The notes beneath the pieces were generated by a model. That model searched no databases and was not told where the DNA came from. It was given only the letters and a program-made list of their open reading frames with translations. From NCBI RefSeq assembly GCF_000237925.1, contig NC_031498.1, positions 5,006,229 through 5,070,228 on the forward strand: a DNA stretch of 64,000 bases. Direction: 5' to 3'. This DNA is from Schistosoma mansoni. Lineage: Eukaryota; Platyhelminthes; Trematoda; Strigeidida; Schistosomatidae. The position numbers were made by a program, and so were the translations under genes. The number at the start of each line of letters is the position of its first letter. Within the stretch, counting starts at the first letter, position 1. Positions 46,801 to 59,474 of the stretch are shown piece after piece.

Positions 46801-49373
46801 CACTAAGTTAGATAACTGATAAAACATTTAGAAATTTACAGATATATCTGTTTTAGCTCATATTTTCAACATTTAGATCTCACCAAGTTCATTCTCTCTG
46901 GTTGATATTTTTAATATGGTAAATCCAGTGACTAATGTCGTAGATATTATAACTGACAGGAATTCAATTTAATACAAAAGGATTTAAGTTAATACCTGAT
47001 ATCTGGTGATTTCCCCATATAGTTGGGTACAAACTGACATAATATCACTTACTTTCAAGGCCTTTTTATTTTATATTCTACTTTTCTACCTTAGTGAGAG
47101 TTATCTTTTGTCAGATGCATGAACGTTAATGAGAGGCTCATTGACTGACGTTCCCTTTTGGAAGATTATTAGTGAGTGTAACAACCCAGTTCAGCAATTA
47201 AAGTTGGATGACACTGTAGTCTTGCACGTAAATATCGATCAGTATATGCAGCGCTCTACTTTATCATTAGAATACAAAGGAATATGATTAAAAAACTAAT
47301 CAGAGTTTTACATAGAAATCCACTTATTATCTCAATTTACGTTTTCTTCGTCTTAAATTTCACCTAGTTCTGTATGTCTTCCTGACTCATTTATGTAAAA
47401 ACATAAATCTGTAAAAGGTGTTAACTTAATCTCAGATGTCTACCAATCATGTAACTTTAGTTTTCACCTGAGTTACGGATTATTTAACAATTACTGTACT
47501 TTAAAGGGTATGTAACAGGTGAAAAAGGTCTCACAGAATAATATTCGTGCACAAAAAAGTCTAAAAATAGTAAATTAGAACAAAAGAAGCTAACCTGATT
47601 ACACTTTGAGGATGCTTTATTCACAGAAAACGCTTCATGTTGATTTAATGAGTGTCCACAAAAACAGCGAGAATTAGAACACACACGTTGACAATCCTGT
47701 TGGTTCCAAGGTTTATCTATTGGTCTCCATGCAACATATACGCCTTGAAGTTTGTTAGATTTTAAAGAAAAACGTATGTAATTTGTAAAAGATAGCTACT
47801 CAAACGTTAGCTAAATTATTTATTTTACATATTGGATGGATTAAAAGGCGAGAATGTCAGCGTATACACACTTGAAAACCAATATTTATTTGCTATACAA
47901 TAGTTGATATTACTTGCTGTTTGATCTTTGATGTTAACTAAACTACATAACTCAAGTCTGCTCTATATTTTTAGCAAGCTAATCAGCTCATCGTTTCGGC
48001 ACAACAGATTTTACTGTAATTGACGCATACTATTAGTGTTTATCTTAAAATTTATACGATTCATGAAATGAAATAGTATTTTCTTCCCGCTAGTAAACAC
48101 GTCAATATCAAGTTGTCTAGCTCAAACATTACCATTCATATCACATTGATACAGATGAATGACAAGTAATATATTTATATGTAAACATATATTTATAACC
48201 CGTTGAAATCTATGATGCTGCTTGATCATTGAGAACAGTTAAAAAAACTACTAATGTCAAAGAAATGTCATGCCAACAGTTTCAAAAACAACCTCTATAA
48301 TGAAAAAATGGGCTTTACCGACAATATTTTGGTCTTTGAAAAACCATTTCTTAGAGATTGAAGACCTTCTTTGATGAGGAGAAGAATCAGATGCAATGGT
48401 TTTGAGTTTTACGCACAAAAATATTTACTGAATCTCGTGAACCATATCACTTCATGTTTACCTCTCTTCCACTAATTGATGAAGCATTATACACTCAAAC
48501 ACCCCTTGTTTTGGCAGGTTTATTCACACTGATCGCCTTAGCTTATTCACAATCATGTGAAATAACACTATCTACTTGTGACGTATGATTTCGACGTAAA
48601 CTTCAAGTATATTGACTTCATTATAAACCCCCATCATACTCCACTCTACTTCATATAGTTGAGCATTTCATTTATGTACTAATGAGTTTTACAATCCCTC
48701 AACCTATCATAAAGATTGGTAGTCATATGATAATGTGGTGGAGTCAGTCACCTAGAAAAGTCCTGGGCTGACTGCCTAAAAACTTATCGATTTCAAGTTA
48801 TTATAAGTCATGAACTTACAACTGCAGCTCACTACAGTTCGATAGCTACTGAATTCCTTTGGTCATCTAGTCTCTTTTTAAGGGTTTCTGGGGCGTCAGT
48901 GGGAATTCAGTCTTGGCTATTTCTTAAATACATAAACCCTAATTTAGTCCTGGACAGATATACTGCAATATATGGAGGTGTTAAAACTAAGATGATAAAA
49001 AAGCATTCTTGTTTTTTTAGAAAAGTTAACGTTATCCCATAATGATTTTGGAATGAATATTCTCATTGATTTTTTCGTCTAGAAATCATTGACTGAAAAA
49101 CATTCTTGATAAATTAATTAACTCTGATTAAGACATTTAAAACCCAAAATTGTTTCTCCTGATAAACATCGTAGGCCAAGTGACACTCTTTAACGGAATG
49201 TTGTAAATCAAATCCCGGTAATGTGGCTCTTAAAAATGAGGGGCTGAATATATTTTGAAGTCGACAGCAAGCCTTCTCATCTCGTCAAAAGAATACAATG
49301 TTGTATTTTATTATGATATTGTTGAGTGGACCAGATCAAAGGAATGCCTCATCAAAGACTAAGAAACCTTTGA

Positions 49374-49413
<40 letters not shown>

Positions 49414-49812
49414 ACCTGTTTTGATAGCTTCTTTAACAGCCTCCACCTCTGGAGTAAATAACTCTTTAGTCCTCGATGCAAAATTATCGTTCATTGAGCG
49501 CGCGAGTGAAACGATATCGCAAATTCCTGATGCTTCAATCTTCTTAATTTTAACTTCTGAAAACAGAAAGACAATAAAATAGGAAGCTTCAAACCTCCGA
49601 CCGGTGTTCTGTATGTTCCTGGTATGATGTTTCCATTATCATCAGTCAGGAAAAATTGTTTTTCTTTCTCTTTCTTTATCTGAAACATCATAGGAATTGT
49701 GGACAATAACCTTCTTAATACCAGGCTTTTTATGTACGACCCTATTACTGATCATTTTTAAACACACGCAAGCGCCAGTTGTCGTAGTAACCAAATGATT
49801 AAAAGTGCTCAT
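43897..49812 (-). CDS. FAM221B: FAM221B-like Cys/His-rich protein, six coding exons
   Basis: Exons in transcript order: 49812-49711, 49679-49595, 49556-49416, 47743-47595, 46105-45808, 44063-43897, totalling 942 nt or 313 aa. All phases agree. Strong family matches lie in exons 3-5: KELFTPEVEAVKEAIKTG, then VYVAWR, SRCFCGH (Cys136, Cys138, His140), VPSRPEEVGEFWL, KCKCKHTHEEHA (Cys197-His206) and FLCAACDKHWHEH (Cys231-His241). These are FAM221 family hallmarks and fit FAM221B better than FAM221A. The protein is probably metal-binding, and its molecular role is not established. Introns 1 and 2 are 31 and 38 nt, the others 1.3-1.8 kb. The start ATG at 49812 is my choice: a CR1-like element ends about 25 bp upstream, so further upstream coding or UTR exons cannot be excluded. 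The third donor (G|GTCCTT, beside a TA repeat) is not consensus. Confidence 0.88.
44064..45807 (-). other. FAM221B-like intron 5
   Basis: GTAAGT donor at 45807 and TTTTATTAG acceptor ending at 44064. The interior (about 44460-44830) has repeat-like sequence with an inverted CCAAT box, somewhat like the LTR-like region at 29.5 kb. No gene inside. Confidence 0.7.
46106..47594 (-). other. FAM221B-like intron 4
   Basis: Donor CAG|GTTAGC at 47594 and acceptor TTTTGTTCTAG ending at 46106. No other feature was recognised. Confidence 0.7.
47744..49415 (-). other. FAM221B-like intron 3
   Basis: Joins exon 3 to exon 4 in phase 1. The acceptor ends ACTTCAAG at 47744 after a T-rich tract. It includes the TA microsatellite next to the donor. 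No gene seen. Confidence 0.6.
49376..49410. repeat. (TA)n microsatellite
   Basis: About 17 TA units starting 5 bp from the presumed exon 3 donor of the FAM221B-like gene. Confidence 0.95.
49557..49710 (-). other. Two microintrons of the FAM221B-like gene (31 and 38 nt)
   Basis: Intron 1 (49710-49680) begins GTTATTGTCC and ends GATGTTTCAG. Intron 2 (49594-49557) begins GTTTGAAGCT and ends CTGTTTTCAG. Each moves translation into the frame that continues the family homology. Introns near 30-40 nt are common at the 5' end of schistosome genes. Confidence 0.75.
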
Positions 49813-49834
49813 TGAGCAATCTCCAATCAGTTTC

Positions 49835-50700
49835 AGTTTGGAAAGGACAGGAGGCTTGATGGCCTGTGTTAATCCTGGCAATGATGGTCTCTCAGCTGAT
49901 CCAGCTTTCTTTTGAAGGAGTCGACGGATGGAGCCTCAACCACGTGCTGAGGTAATGAATTCCACTCGTTGATTATTCGATGAGAAAGTCGGTAGTCAGA
50001 TGACAAGTAATTCGTTCGGGGCTTGTGAACTTTTTTGGAGTGTCCTCGTAGATTTTCTGTTTTGGAAGACAAGAAAAATGAGGGCATATCAGGTGCAAAT
50101 TTGTCATTAAGCAATTTGAAAACTGTAATCAAGTCGCCTCTGATTCTTCTATATGACAGCGGGAATAGGTTTAGCTTGGTCAGTCTAGTACCATACGGGA
50201 GCTTCGCTATTCCGGGAATCAGCCTAGTTGCTGTTCTCTGAACCCTTTCCAAGAGTTCACTGTCTTTTTTTAGGCAGGGGCTAGCTGCTTTTATGCAGTA
50301 CTCAAGTTTAGGGCGTACGAACACTGTATACAAAGTCAGAAACGTTTTAGCGTCAAGATGCCTAAAAGCCCTGCGTATGGACCATAAAGTCCTAAAACCT
50401 TTGGCGGCTATTGCACGGCAGTGTGCAGTAGTCTTTAAGTCTTGACTAACGATGACGCCTAAGTCATTGTGTGCCTGGACAATAGGTAACTCAGTGTTAT
50501 TCATCGTGTATGTATCTGTACCCTGATGGCCAATATACATCACAATACACTTGGAAGTGTTTATCGGCAATTGCCAGGTTTGGGACCATTCAGATAATCT
50601 CTCCAGGTCGTTTTGAAGTTCTAAGCTATCGCCCTTGCTTTGTATCGCTCTCCATATCTTGACATCATCAGCATAGAGTAAGACCGATGACGATAGTAGA
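49835..50700 (-). mobile_element. CR1/SR1-like retrotransposon, 5'-truncated copy
   Basis: It holds the C-terminal part of the RT open frame (stop at 49869, frame open to 50700, including the YADD box near its 5' edge) and a short 3' UTR ending in CTGAAA repeats. By eye it differs from 60678-62213 at only a few positions over about 860 bp. It stops abruptly at 50700, as expected for target-primed insertion with early stop. It lies in the same orientation as, and immediately 5' of, the FAM221B-like coding start. Confidence 0.85.
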
Positions 50701-52600
50701 TATCTTTCTGATGAGCTTGTATAAACTGATTGATTTATCTATGCTCTCCCCTATTCCTACAATGCAATTCCGGGGCTTAAGTAATATCCTGTGAGTGGTA
50801 GTCCTTCAGTCGACTGTTTTAGTTCCATTTACTTTAGTTGTTATTTGCGGATTTGTATATCTTATCATCTGGATGAGTGTATTTGTCACAGAGCAATAGA
50901 GTTCCTTGAACCAACATCTATTACATTACTAGGTAGGAGGTTGGTAAGTTCTGACGGGGAAATCAATCAAGCATAAACGAAAATACACTGGAGCTAAGAG
51001 ACGATTAAATTAGTTACTTCATCATGCAAACAAAATGAATAGACGGGAATAAAAGAACGAGAGGTATGTGGAGGTCATGAGAAAACAGGCGGCAGTAAAC
51101 TGATAGTACGTAATAATAATGGTGGAAGGTGGGTTACGTGACATGTACTCGGTATTGCTGGTCTACATGGGAGATCCTAATTCATGGAGAAGTATATGTC
51201 AAGTATTGCTTTGGAGCTGTTCACTAAGCAGACTGTGGTTACTTTGTTTGTGAGAGCATTGTAAAGAGTGGCAGCTTTCATAATAAAAGGTGGAATCATA
51301 CCTCAATTTTTGTTCTTCGATGTACACTACCCCTCGAATTGCCTCAAGAGATGATGTGGTGAGGTTCTAGTAGGGTGTTTGTGTTGGACTGTCTTGGCGT
51401 GCTTAGTATGTTATGTGCCAATGTTAAATCTCTTTCTATTCTGTGGTGTCCCAGGTATCATAATCTCAAGTTTTACAGTGTGTCTTCGTGAGAGTTATTC
51501 ATCAAATCAACCACTCATTTTGTCGCCAGTCCCTGTACTCGATCGGAAAGAATTGCGTCTCTCTTGAGAAGTTGGGAGTAACAACGTTGTGGACTTTAAT
51601 GTAAGATCGTGAGTGAGTTTTGAAGTGTGTTATAAATAATACGAGGGAGGGTGGGAGGCAATGCCCGACTTTCACTTCCGCGTAGTGCCTTGAGGACATT
51701 GTTTGATTTCTCTCCTCATGAACCCACGCAGACGACAATAGTGGAGACCAGATTAACCAACTATTTCACTGGTCGTATGGGTGATCGAGCTTATCACCCA
51801 TTCAGTCTGAATATTGATGACTAGGGAAGGGGGTTAACCTGAATTGGCTTTCTGGCTGTGACATTGAAGGAAATTTCCCTCTTTTGCTATCTGGATAGAT
51901 TCGTCTGGGAGGGCCCAATGAGGTCTGGCTAGGGTGGGTCAGAGCGTAAGCCACGCGCCATGACAAACGCACAGTGATTAACATTAAACTGGCTTGTTGT
52001 AAGAGTCTGACGTGAGCACATCGTCCCATGGACAACGTGTATGTTTATTTGAATATTCGATATTCACTTGGTGACAACAGCCACTGGGCTTGGGGGCGCG
52101 GGATTTGTGGGTTGAAACTTCTATGCTTGTGTGCTTCTTTGCATAGATCAGCATACTGGTAACCGCGCCCATCTATGTCGTTGTGTATGTCACTAAAATG
52201 CGGTTTTCTCTGACATCAGCATTTGAATGTATGCACGTGGAACACACTTGGGATCAGATAAATTCCACATTTCTCCATTGGTGAACTTATTAGCAACTCA
52301 TCAGCGTCTTTGGTTGCTTAAAAGCTTCTGAACATGGTAGATAATGAATATTCCTATCTAAACAATGCTCCGGTGACCAGTTATATTGACTCTTTGCCCG
52401 AAATGCCTCGCGGTCTCACCTCCTTCTCGAGGTGAGTAACCGAAAACCAGGGAGGCGAAATCTGACTCGCACGTCCACGTCGTGCCCTCTGAAGAGTGAG
52501 GCTTGGTCCCATGAATTAACGCGAGTGACAAACCGGGTGATAGAGACCAGGATAATCATCCACTCCACCGATACTAAACACATACCGAACCACTGCACAA
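50701..52600. other. Repeat-like sequence without a supported gene
   Basis: More G+C-rich than the surroundings, with no frame showing protein motifs. It probably consists of old retroelement sequence, but I could not assign a family. Confidence 0.4.
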
Positions 52601-52639
52601 GTATCACTGGCTCAAAAAAGACGAAAACATTCAGAAAAA

Positions 52640-53700
52640 CATCAAAAACTTAAATTTCGTTTGTGGAATGTTTGGGGTGGCTCCCAAGAGAGAGAACTTC
52701 ACCAGATTGCAGAGTGAATAGAATAACGAAAGTGCCACATAGTAGTAATTCCTGAAACCTGTATCGTTCTCAAGACCTCATATATAAACAAAACTATCAT
52801 CTATAGGTTAAACCGAGATATTAACGACTGCCGGAACACCGGAGCCGGCTCCATCGTTACTAACCAAACAATGGTTGTAGTCACTGACCTTAGCGAAGTA
52901 AATGATAGAATAGCAACCATTAAGATACACTGTGAGAACACCAACCAGATTATCTACCTTATAGGTTGCTATGCTCCGAACGAGTTCTTCAGTGAAGGTA
53001 TCAGAAAAGAACAATTCCATCTAAAACTTAAACAAACAATCAAGAAATTACGAGTAAATAAACTGTATATAATAGTATTAGGTTACTTCAGCTGCAGGCT
53101 TAGTCAGGACTTTTATATTAACTATCCTAATATAATAGTGTAAGCTATTAAGCTTAGACGGGAGACACCAGCTGATGACATAAGACTAAAATACTTATGC
53201 GAAACATTGAACTTACGAGTCAGTGTCGGCAATGACGTGACATTCAAGTAAGGAATTATAGATTAAATATTCACATAATGACAAATCTACAATTTTATGA
53301 TTAGGTTTATTATTAGAGCAGTACTAGTAACGAACTTAGACCATAATTTTACGAATCTAAATAACAACAGCAAAATTTACACGAAAAACTGGATAGTGTA
53401 ACCCTGTCAGGACCTAAAAGAAATGGACGAAAAACTGCTTGCAAAGTGGATAAACAAACAAACCAAAGTTAAAATCATTACATACAATGAAGATTTTCCT
53501 AAAATAATAGGAAAACGTTCACTAAATCATGTCTGCCAAAACAAAAACTGAAATAGAATGCTTGCCACGATCAAAAAATGAATCAATGTTATAGAAACAA
53601 TCACCAGATCTAATCTAGTACAGTAGAAAACTACAATTATCCATTGACAGATTGCAGCAAAACCTACAGAACCTTTGGTTGGCTAACAAGACTTATACAA
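52640..53700 (+). pseudogene. Non-LTR retrotransposon endonuclease region, decayed
   Basis: Around 52740-53140 the translations contain VVIPETC, NRDINDCRNTGAG, SEVNDRIATIKIH and LIGCYAPNE. These follow the order of an apurinic-type endonuclease domain (E-T, then S-x-R-I, then Y-A-P). Stops and frame changes occur throughout. Confidence 0.6.
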
Positions 53701-54108
53701 GTATGTCATCCACAGCACACTAGACCCATGACAGGAACAAAACCCTTAGCTGATCAAACTAATCTACAAACTGAAAAGAAAAATCCCCCAAATGACCTAA
53801 ATTAATACCGCTATCCAGGATGTAAAAAGTGCTTAACAACCAAGAAAGTAACTATCGATCACTGTTACTTTGTACATAGATGGTCAGCAATTACCGGATA
53901 GGAAGTAAGACCAGAGATATAATATCCATATAAGCAACTATTGAGCCACGTTAGTTGTGCTGTGCTTCGATGTAGCCTATTCTCCGGAAGAGCCTACCGG
54001 CTTCACAAACCATCTTTGGATGGAAGGGGCACCAGGGTGACGGCGTCAAGTTCTCTTCGAACGAACTTTAGTCTCATATCCCTACTTGCAATCCAAGTGT
54101 GGTTTGCC

Positions 54109-54720
54109 CTAGTGCCTTAAACTGCGCTCTGTAGAGAAAAGTGATGGAATTTTACCTTGAAGAACGTTAGATGTTTGTTTATGTTCGTAACATAACGTTT
54201 CGACAGGTTGAGCGACATTCAATTGTTCACCATCAATCTCTTGTTTGCTCTCTCCTTGTTGAACTCCATTGGTTCCTCCATATATTGACTCGTCAGAGTA
54301 GAATAGTACTGGTGGGCTAGTTTTATCTGGGAGTTTGTTGATAAGGATGAGAAGTGGATGTAAAGTCATTCCCTATGAAACTCCTAATGTCTAGATATCC
54401 TAGCTCGTGTATACTCTGTTCATTTTAGCACAGAGCATCCTGAAGCCCGGATAGAAATGGGTCAGTTTAGTCTATCCCCACCCTCACTACAAGGTGTAAG
54501 CTCATTACTTTGTCGAGCGTTTTTCCATGGAACGTCATCTTTCTGCCAAAGTTAGTTGTCCAACTGTTCGGTGCCGAAAGAAGATTGAACCTACCTTTTC
54601 TGAATCTGTGCTGGGCGTTATGAAGAGTGTCGTTCTCCTCCGTATATTCCCGAACATAATCATTTACTGGCTCTTCCATTCCCTTCGACATTGTTGTAAA
54701 TAATGCAACTGATGCGTACC
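54109..54720 (-). pseudogene. Decayed CR1-like reverse transcriptase
   Basis: In N- to C-terminal order on the minus strand: NAQHRFRKGRFNLLSAPNSW (compare EKQHGFRTGYSCLTNLLVA in the intact copy), then, after frame changes, LPDKTSPPVLFYSDESIYGG, where the catalytic YADD has become YSDE. Dead copy of an element related to, but different from, the one at 60.7 kb. Confidence 0.65.
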
Positions 54721-56990
54721 AAAACTGGATTTGTCCTGTCCTCTGTTTTAAAGACTAGACAGAGAGTTGCTTCCTAACACTCCTTCGGAAAGTACTGGGG
54801 ATGTAGTGAGTCCATAAACAGATCAGATAACGGCCTATTATTGGTGCCCATGTGCACCCTCGGAATTATGAGGCGGAAGCTAACACATCTTGGTGAACCT
54901 CTTGGTCACTGGCATTTCCGTCGTTTTAAAACGTATCCGGAGGTTAGGTGAGTACTTGTCAAACCACTCTCTGGTACCAGAGTATTCTGATCTTAATTGA
55001 GTGATCAAAAAGAACACCAAAGATTTCTCCCATTTTTAGGTTGCTCAGAGACACTCAACCCTGAATATTTAAGAAGATTTCCAGCCCACTTTATTCATAA
55101 CGGTTGATTATGGATTATCTATTCCAGGTTTTATTTTATCTTATGAGTGTCCGCTGATGACTAGCCATCATTTCTGAGCGTTGTTGTGTTCAGAATATAT
55201 GTTAATTGTTCATAAAAACCAGTTTGCGCATCACCCACACTGGTGTTAGCCAATAGTTTTAGATATTTTAAAAGATTTATCCAGCGTGTATTTAGTTGTC
55301 CATCTTCCCCTTAATGAAGTTTATCAAGGATTTGAAGGTTGTGTTAGCTATTACAGTATTTCCTAGAGCACAAATTCGTGATGCGAATTGATGTTCTACT
55401 TGAGTGTTCAATTAGTTCGTTGGAAATTCGGGGGTGGTTATTGTTGTATCTTGTCATTGATGTTCAATACGGCCTACGATTTTATGAATCTAGGTGCGAA
55501 AACTAGTGGGCTACGATCAGCTTTCTGCTGAACTGACGGCAGCTGATGATATATAACACATCAAACCTCGACGGCTAGTAAATGAAGTTGATGGAATTGC
55601 AGGCAACTTGATATTTGTGGTATGACAAGCAACTCGAACGAAACTGGTACAAAAATTGTAGTTGTGGCAGCAGAATATGAACCTCAAGCATACAGCAATT
55701 TGACGAACTAAAAAATAACAGCCAATCATACAGTAAAATTCATGCGGAAAATGTAATTAGTAGAAAGCTTGTGAGCGATTATCGTTCCTGAAAAGAATAT
55801 CCCTTTTCTAATAACATTTGACTGTTTTTGCGACTGCCTCAGCAGTTATCTCTTAAATTACTATGATGACTCATGAGTACGAACATCATTGGATGTGAAA
55901 ATAAAAACCCCTTTATCAGGTAAAAGCTCTTTTAAAATAACTATGGAACGCAAAGGATCTGTATTGAGTCATTGACCTCAAAATGTCATGACCCAGATAG
56001 CACTAGTTATAACAGCATTTTGGGCATAGGAACCCTGTGTTTTATTCAGAGGATCACAGAGAGTTGTCTCAAGTCGTCTCCTGATATCCTGTCTTAATAG
56101 ACTAGAAAAACCCATAACTCCAGTTTCAATGTACTCAGGCAAAATATATCTCCAGAATGCCATCAGGTGTGTGTAACCAGCCAAGATGCAAGACTCTATG
56201 GTATTAGAGGAGATATAGATGAAGACTGATGGCTTAAAGCACACTCTGAACTAATTACAAGGACTCTCAATTTCTGGCCTTTAATAAAGGACAGTGGGAC
56301 GAATACTGTATAGTGCAGGAATAGGGTTTCACTCCAGCCAAGTTATTCCGCCCGTATAAAGGCCGACACGTAGCAAAAGTAATCATCTCGCTCACAGTGA
56401 TATCCGAGAGACCGTTGGTTAAGCTCAACTCAAAATAGAACACTACAAACCATGCTACTAGATCAACAAACACCCAAGAATCAACAAGCGTAGTTCACGG
56501 AGTGTCCGAACTGGCAGGTAGTAGATGGGATTAACATGAACACGCTTTATAACAGGGATATTGGCTATTACGTAGCATGGACCTTAACACTACAACGATA
56601 TTTGGCCCGTTCAGACTACCCAATCCGTTACATCTCACGACCATTAAGTTTCTGTGTCCGATGGCTGTGAACTTTAAAAATCGAAAGGACCTAAATGGAA
56701 CCGTTCAGGCCTGGCACAGCTAGAAAGACGATTTCTTCAGCCACAACAGATGTTTTGAGGGTTGATTTAGATAGATGGAGCTGCGGCAAAAATGTCCAAT
56801 AGGGAAACCTCGTTAACTCACGGTACAGAACATAGAGACCACGGTCCCACTAATGAAAAGTGCTATACAGGCCAAAAACCCAGTAGCCAGTTCGCACGAG
56901 ACTGGTTAACACACTCTAGACAACAATCCTTTGAAGATCGATATAGCTGTGGAGGAGTACCTGATGATGAGGCGAACCATCAAATGCCTT
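54721..56990. other. Unassigned, repeat-like stretch
   Basis: Many short frames on both strands, none with family motifs. Likely old transposon sequence. No gene supported. Confidence 0.4.
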
Positions 56991-56994
56991 TTAG

Positions 56995-57420
56995 GCGACG
57001 TAAGAAGACTAAGAGGTGAACTAGGAGAAATCGGAAGCATATGCTTTCAGCTAGATCTGAATATCATAGTTCTAACAGAAACGTGACTACCGCCCAACGT
57101 CACGGATAAAGAAGTGCGCTTGCAAGGCATGGCAATTTTCAGATACGATAAGGTTCATTAAATAGGAGAATTAGTCGCGATTGACAGCCACTTCGTTACC
57201 AAAACATCGCCACCACACACCACCAGGCAATCTTGGAAGCGTTGAACATTAAAGAGTGAAGATCTATGTACACTCTCACTTCTCACAACCGTTTGCCCTG
57301 TTTGGAATCTTTCTCGGCCTAAGTGACTGCAGTCATCTTGGTGAATAGCTTTAAGAGGAGACTTAATATACAAGTACTTACCCAAAGACCAAAATCAACA
57401 TCTTGGACCAGATGTCTTTG
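56995..57420 (+). pseudogene. Second decayed non-LTR endonuclease region
   Basis: One frame reads ELGEIGSICFQLDLNIIVLT followed by E-T, a stop where W is expected, then LPPNVTDKEVRLQGMAIFRY. This is the N-terminal endonuclease pattern of CR1/Jockey-like elements (I-I-x-L-T-E-T-W-L, then the GxxxFRxDR region). Frames break further on. Confidence 0.6.
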
Positions 57421-57884
57421 ATGCATGTCTCATAATTTGCCATGGTTATCAGTACTAAGTATCAGCAACTAATCCATATCTCACCTGTTATCACCTCTAG
57501 TTCATCTCTTATTCTTTCAATTAAGTCTTTCTACACATGACCAATTTAGCGAATTATTTATTTATTCTTGATAAAATTGTCTTCTCTTAACACTCGCATT
57601 ATTTCTTTATTGTTTTCACGTTCCAACTAACCAACCGTCCACTTGTTAGTGTGATAGTTTCTGGCTACCCAAAACCCTACTGCCCTGAGACAGACTCACA
57701 CACTTAAACTACAAGATATGTGAATCCATAAATAACTAAAAATATGACTTGAATTAGTGCAGTCTAGTGGCTAGAGAAGATACCACAGATATTGTAGTTT
57801 GACAACACTTTACCAGTAACACCTATAATTGAATCGCGTCCACTCAGTGAAATGAAAAGTCAGAAGCGAGGAGGTTGGATAGAT

Positions 57885-58754
57885 TGTAGTATCAGTTTAT
57901 ATGTTAAGCGCATATACTTTATTCTAGCTACTGGCCAAGCTAATTCACCTATACATTATGAGTCATATTTTGATCTTGTTCATTATTCGCTTATTAACCT
58001 TGAGTACTTTTTATATGAGCGTATATGTGTGCACACTTAGTATCTTATTCATCATATGCCTGTCATTCATTTTTATCTGGCTATAAATATTAATTAACGC
58101 TTGCTTAAAACGATTTGGCTTCCACGCCATCTCCAATACGCATTATTTTTGCTTCACTCTCGAGTTGGCTTCCCAGCCATCTCCAATACGTGTCATCTTT
58201 CTGGTCTGCATCATTTATCAATAAAAATGTAGTTGCCGCTGATGTTATACACCGTTAAGATTGGTATAATAACAGTTATCGAAGTGAACTATTTGTAGTG
58301 CCGCGATTCGTTAATCGTTCGTTTCGATAACCGATATAGTTCTAATCTTAACGGCGCGTAAAATCAGAAGACAAAGGATAGCAGCAACTACAGTTTATTG
58401 TCGAATAACTCAGGTCAGAAAGTTAACAACACCTGAGCGAATAATAACGAGCGAGTGAACAGGCGAATAAGCGAAGGAAGCGAACGAGGCGGAAATGACA
58501 TGCAGTGGAGATGGCTGGGAAGCCAACTCGATTTAAGCAAGCGTTAATCAACATTTATAGTCGGACAAAAATGAGTGACAGACATATGATGAATAAGATA
58601 CGAAGTGTGCAAACATATACGCTCATATAAAAAGTACTCAGGGTTAATAAGCAAATAATTAACAAGATCTAAAGATGACTCAATGTACAGGTGAATTGGC
58701 TTGGCCAGTAGCTAGAATAAAGTAGATGGGCTTAACAAATAAACCGATACTACA
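57885..58754. mobile_element. 870-bp foldback element
   Basis: Left arm (from TGTAGTATCAGTTTATATGT at 57885) and right arm (ending at 58754) are long imperfect inverted copies of each other, sharing TTCTAGCTACTGGCCAAG, TATGAGCGTATA, AACGCTTGCTTAAA and CATCTCCAATACG blocks. The centre is a smaller palindrome, 58252-58282 with 58324-58354 (CCGTTAAGATT and its complement), around a 41-nt loop. No coding capacity. One more arm is at 32270-32534. This is consistent with a non-autonomous DNA transposon with long terminal inverted repeats, but target duplications were not identified. Confidence 0.75.
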
Positions 58755-58759
58755 TATTA

Positions 58760-59470
58760 ATGAAGCACGGCACTACAAGATTATCAATATATGGAGGAGT
58801 GACTGATCTAAACTGGCTAGTGATCGCAGGAGACGTTGAGCGAGCCGTTGCAAACCGTGATTTTGTGCGAATGCATGACCGAGAGCCTTCAACTAAGTGA
58901 GTCCATTAAAACTAATGTGGTCAGCATCCAATCTCGAACACTTACAGAGCTATTGATTTTAGGGATTTATTTACCGCTACACTAGGCTACCAGCCAGTGG
59001 ACATTATAAAAAACCTGAAATCGTACCGGAATAGCAAGAAGCAAGCGCAAAGAAATCTACCAGTTTACGCAAGCTGGTGATAAAAATAATGGATATTGAA
59101 ATCAAATTCTCCGCTACTAGCTTGGAGGGTGACAACACCGCGTTCATTAAAGCCGTTTGGGTATAGTCGAAAAATCGTAAAACTCCTTCAAAACATATTC
59201 TCCTGGATTTTTAGTTGCAGTTTTTCTGGATTTGTGTTTGTAGATTTTGACACTTCCAGATTGCCTTTACAGAGAGTTTGTTTTTTATGTAGCTTTTTTA
59301 CGTAAGTCCCGTACTCAGCTAGATCTTTGTATCGTTCTCCCTTGTAGATTTCCTAATTATTTGAGTCAACTGTCGCAGTTAAACTGAAGTAAACTAAACT
59401 CCTGTTCATATCACGGCTACTCGCCTAAAATTTAAATTCATATTGGAAACAGGACATTACATTATTCAAC
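58760..59470. other. Upstream region of the UBE3D-like gene
   Basis: No repeats or motifs recognised. It separates the foldback from the ATG at 59475. The promoter was not identified. Confidence 0.4.
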
Positions 59471-59474
59471 TTTA

